From Euryarchaeota archaeon UBA556 (GTDB lineage Archaea > Thermoplasmatota > Poseidoniia > Poseidoniales > Thalassarchaeaceae), in NCBI GenBank assembly GCA_002494975.1, contig DADI01000032.1:1-64000 (forward strand): a stretch of 64,000 nt of DNA, given 5' to 3'. Under the pieces are notes generated by a model, which was not told where the DNA came from, made no database searches, and saw only the letters and a list, made by a program, of their open reading frames with translations. Shown here piece after piece: positions 63,502-64,000 of the stretch. A program made the position numbers and the translations under genes. Every line of letters begins with the position of its first letter. Positions within the stretch are counted from its first letter, which is position 1.

Positions 63502-64000
63502 TTATCCATGGAGCCATAATAGCTTAATTATGCTTGAATCATTTTCAGATTCAATTATTGCATAGCCCACTCTTTCAAGTTGTACTATATCTCCTTTTTT
63601 TAACTCAAAATCTTCAATCATTCCTTTCTGAATAATTATCTCATTCCCTTTAGGAATAGTTAATGTTGAATTTTTAGCCATTGAAACTGGTAACCAATGA
63701 ACAATTTTCCTTTTATCTAAACGTTCATAAGATTCTAATTGAACCATATTATCTGATATTTTGATATCTGCAAAGTCTTTCAAACGAATTTCAGTTTCCT
63801 TGATATCATTTTTTTCTAAATATATTTTTTTATCGTTTAAATCCCAAATTCTTTCACCCTTTATCTGATTCATAGGGTGCCGCTTTAGTGATAATGAGGT
63901 GATTAATTCGCTGGATTTATTAAATTTCAATAACTCAGGATCTCTCACAAATACTCTTCTTTCACATCTCTCATCTATCCTGCTTGAATTGAATGCTTCT
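63502..64000 (-). CDS. gltX: Glutamyl-tRNA synthetase, C-terminal part (cut by window edge)
   Basis: The frame is open to the right edge with no stop; about 165 residues are visible. RRVFVRDPELLKF, the RHPMN and WDLNDKKIYLEKNDI strands, EIRLKDFADIKI, KIVHWLPV and KKGDIVQLERVGYAIIE follow the C-terminal beta-barrel anticodon-binding domain of archaeal/eukaryotic-type GluRS, including the 'GD-x-VQLERVGY' end. An apparent GTG at 63948 is internal, because the family sequence continues upstream (EAFNSSRIDERCERRV). The catalytic domain lies outside the window. Confidence 0.92.
   Translation of the reverse strand, partial: EAFNSSRIDERCERRVFVRDPELLKFNKSSELITSLSLKRHPMNQIKGERIWDLNDKKIYLEKNDIKETEIRLKDFADIKISDNMVQLESYERLDKRKIVHWLPVSMAKNSTLTIPKGNEIIIQKGMIEDFELKKGDIVQLERVGYAIIESENDSSIIKLLWLHG

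Overview
The window looks like a compact, AT-rich chromosomal segment of a euryarchaeon. Archaeal markers read from the sequence are an archaeal-type alanyl-tRNA synthetase, CDP-archaeol synthase, an STT3/AglB oligosaccharyltransferase, archaeosine synthase, RtcB ligase with archease, uS15, a UPF0201 protein and an archaeal GluRS end. Together with very large secreted Asp-rich (thrombospondin type 3) proteins and DnaJ, this suggests Marine Group II (Candidatus Poseidoniales). That placement is inference; no 16S gene is present.

Layout. 1-3.6 kb: edge of a zinc-ribbon gene, a methyltransferase-like protein, and a two-gene operon of a zinc-ribbon membrane protein and a membrane subtilase. 3.7-4.0 kb: back-to-back tRNA-Ser(GGA) and tRNA-Thr(GGT), both with encoded CCA. 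4.0-11.2 kb: a 2384-residue membrane-anchored surface protein. 11.3-19.5 kb: mostly information processing (coiled-coil micro-protein, AlkA-type glycosylase, HTHD-type anchored protein, RtcB, AlaRS, aminotransferase, and an unknown protein with an internal duplication). 19.6-26.9 kb: TSP3 protein with archease, an anchored protein, CarS and PurD. 27.1-42.2 kb: a surface and glycosylation block with a 3171-residue AglB fusion, a membrane subtilase and a beta-helix/Ig surface protein. 42.3-45.6 kb: a STAND-type regulator and a metallo-beta-lactamase hydrolase. 45.8-52.4 kb: a 1907-residue TSP3/propeller protein and small genes. 52.4-56 kb: a pyroglutamyl peptidase-Nudix fusion, UPF0201, a zinc-ribbon membrane protein and DnaJ. 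56-64 kb: two anchored proteins, ArcS, uS15, an unknown protein and the end of gltX.

How it fits together. About half the coding capacity is exported or membrane-anchored: giant Ca-binding or beta-rich proteins, the enzyme expected to N-glycosylate them, and two membrane-tethered subtilases that could process them. The remainder is housekeeping for tRNA charging, modification and repair, lipid and purine synthesis, DNA repair and protein folding. Genes are packed tightly: five convergent pairs meet stop-to-stop with no intervening base, four of them at TAATTA. There is no gene-free stretch over 300 bases, and I saw no CRISPR array, insertion sequence, integrase or prophage.

The observations most worth following are the AglB polypeptide (extra N-terminal membrane module plus about 1770-residue C-terminal extension), the peptidase-Nudix fusion, the stop-to-stop gene junctions, the duplicated unknown domain at 18.4 kb, and an AlaRS that has lost most of its N-terminal cysteines.
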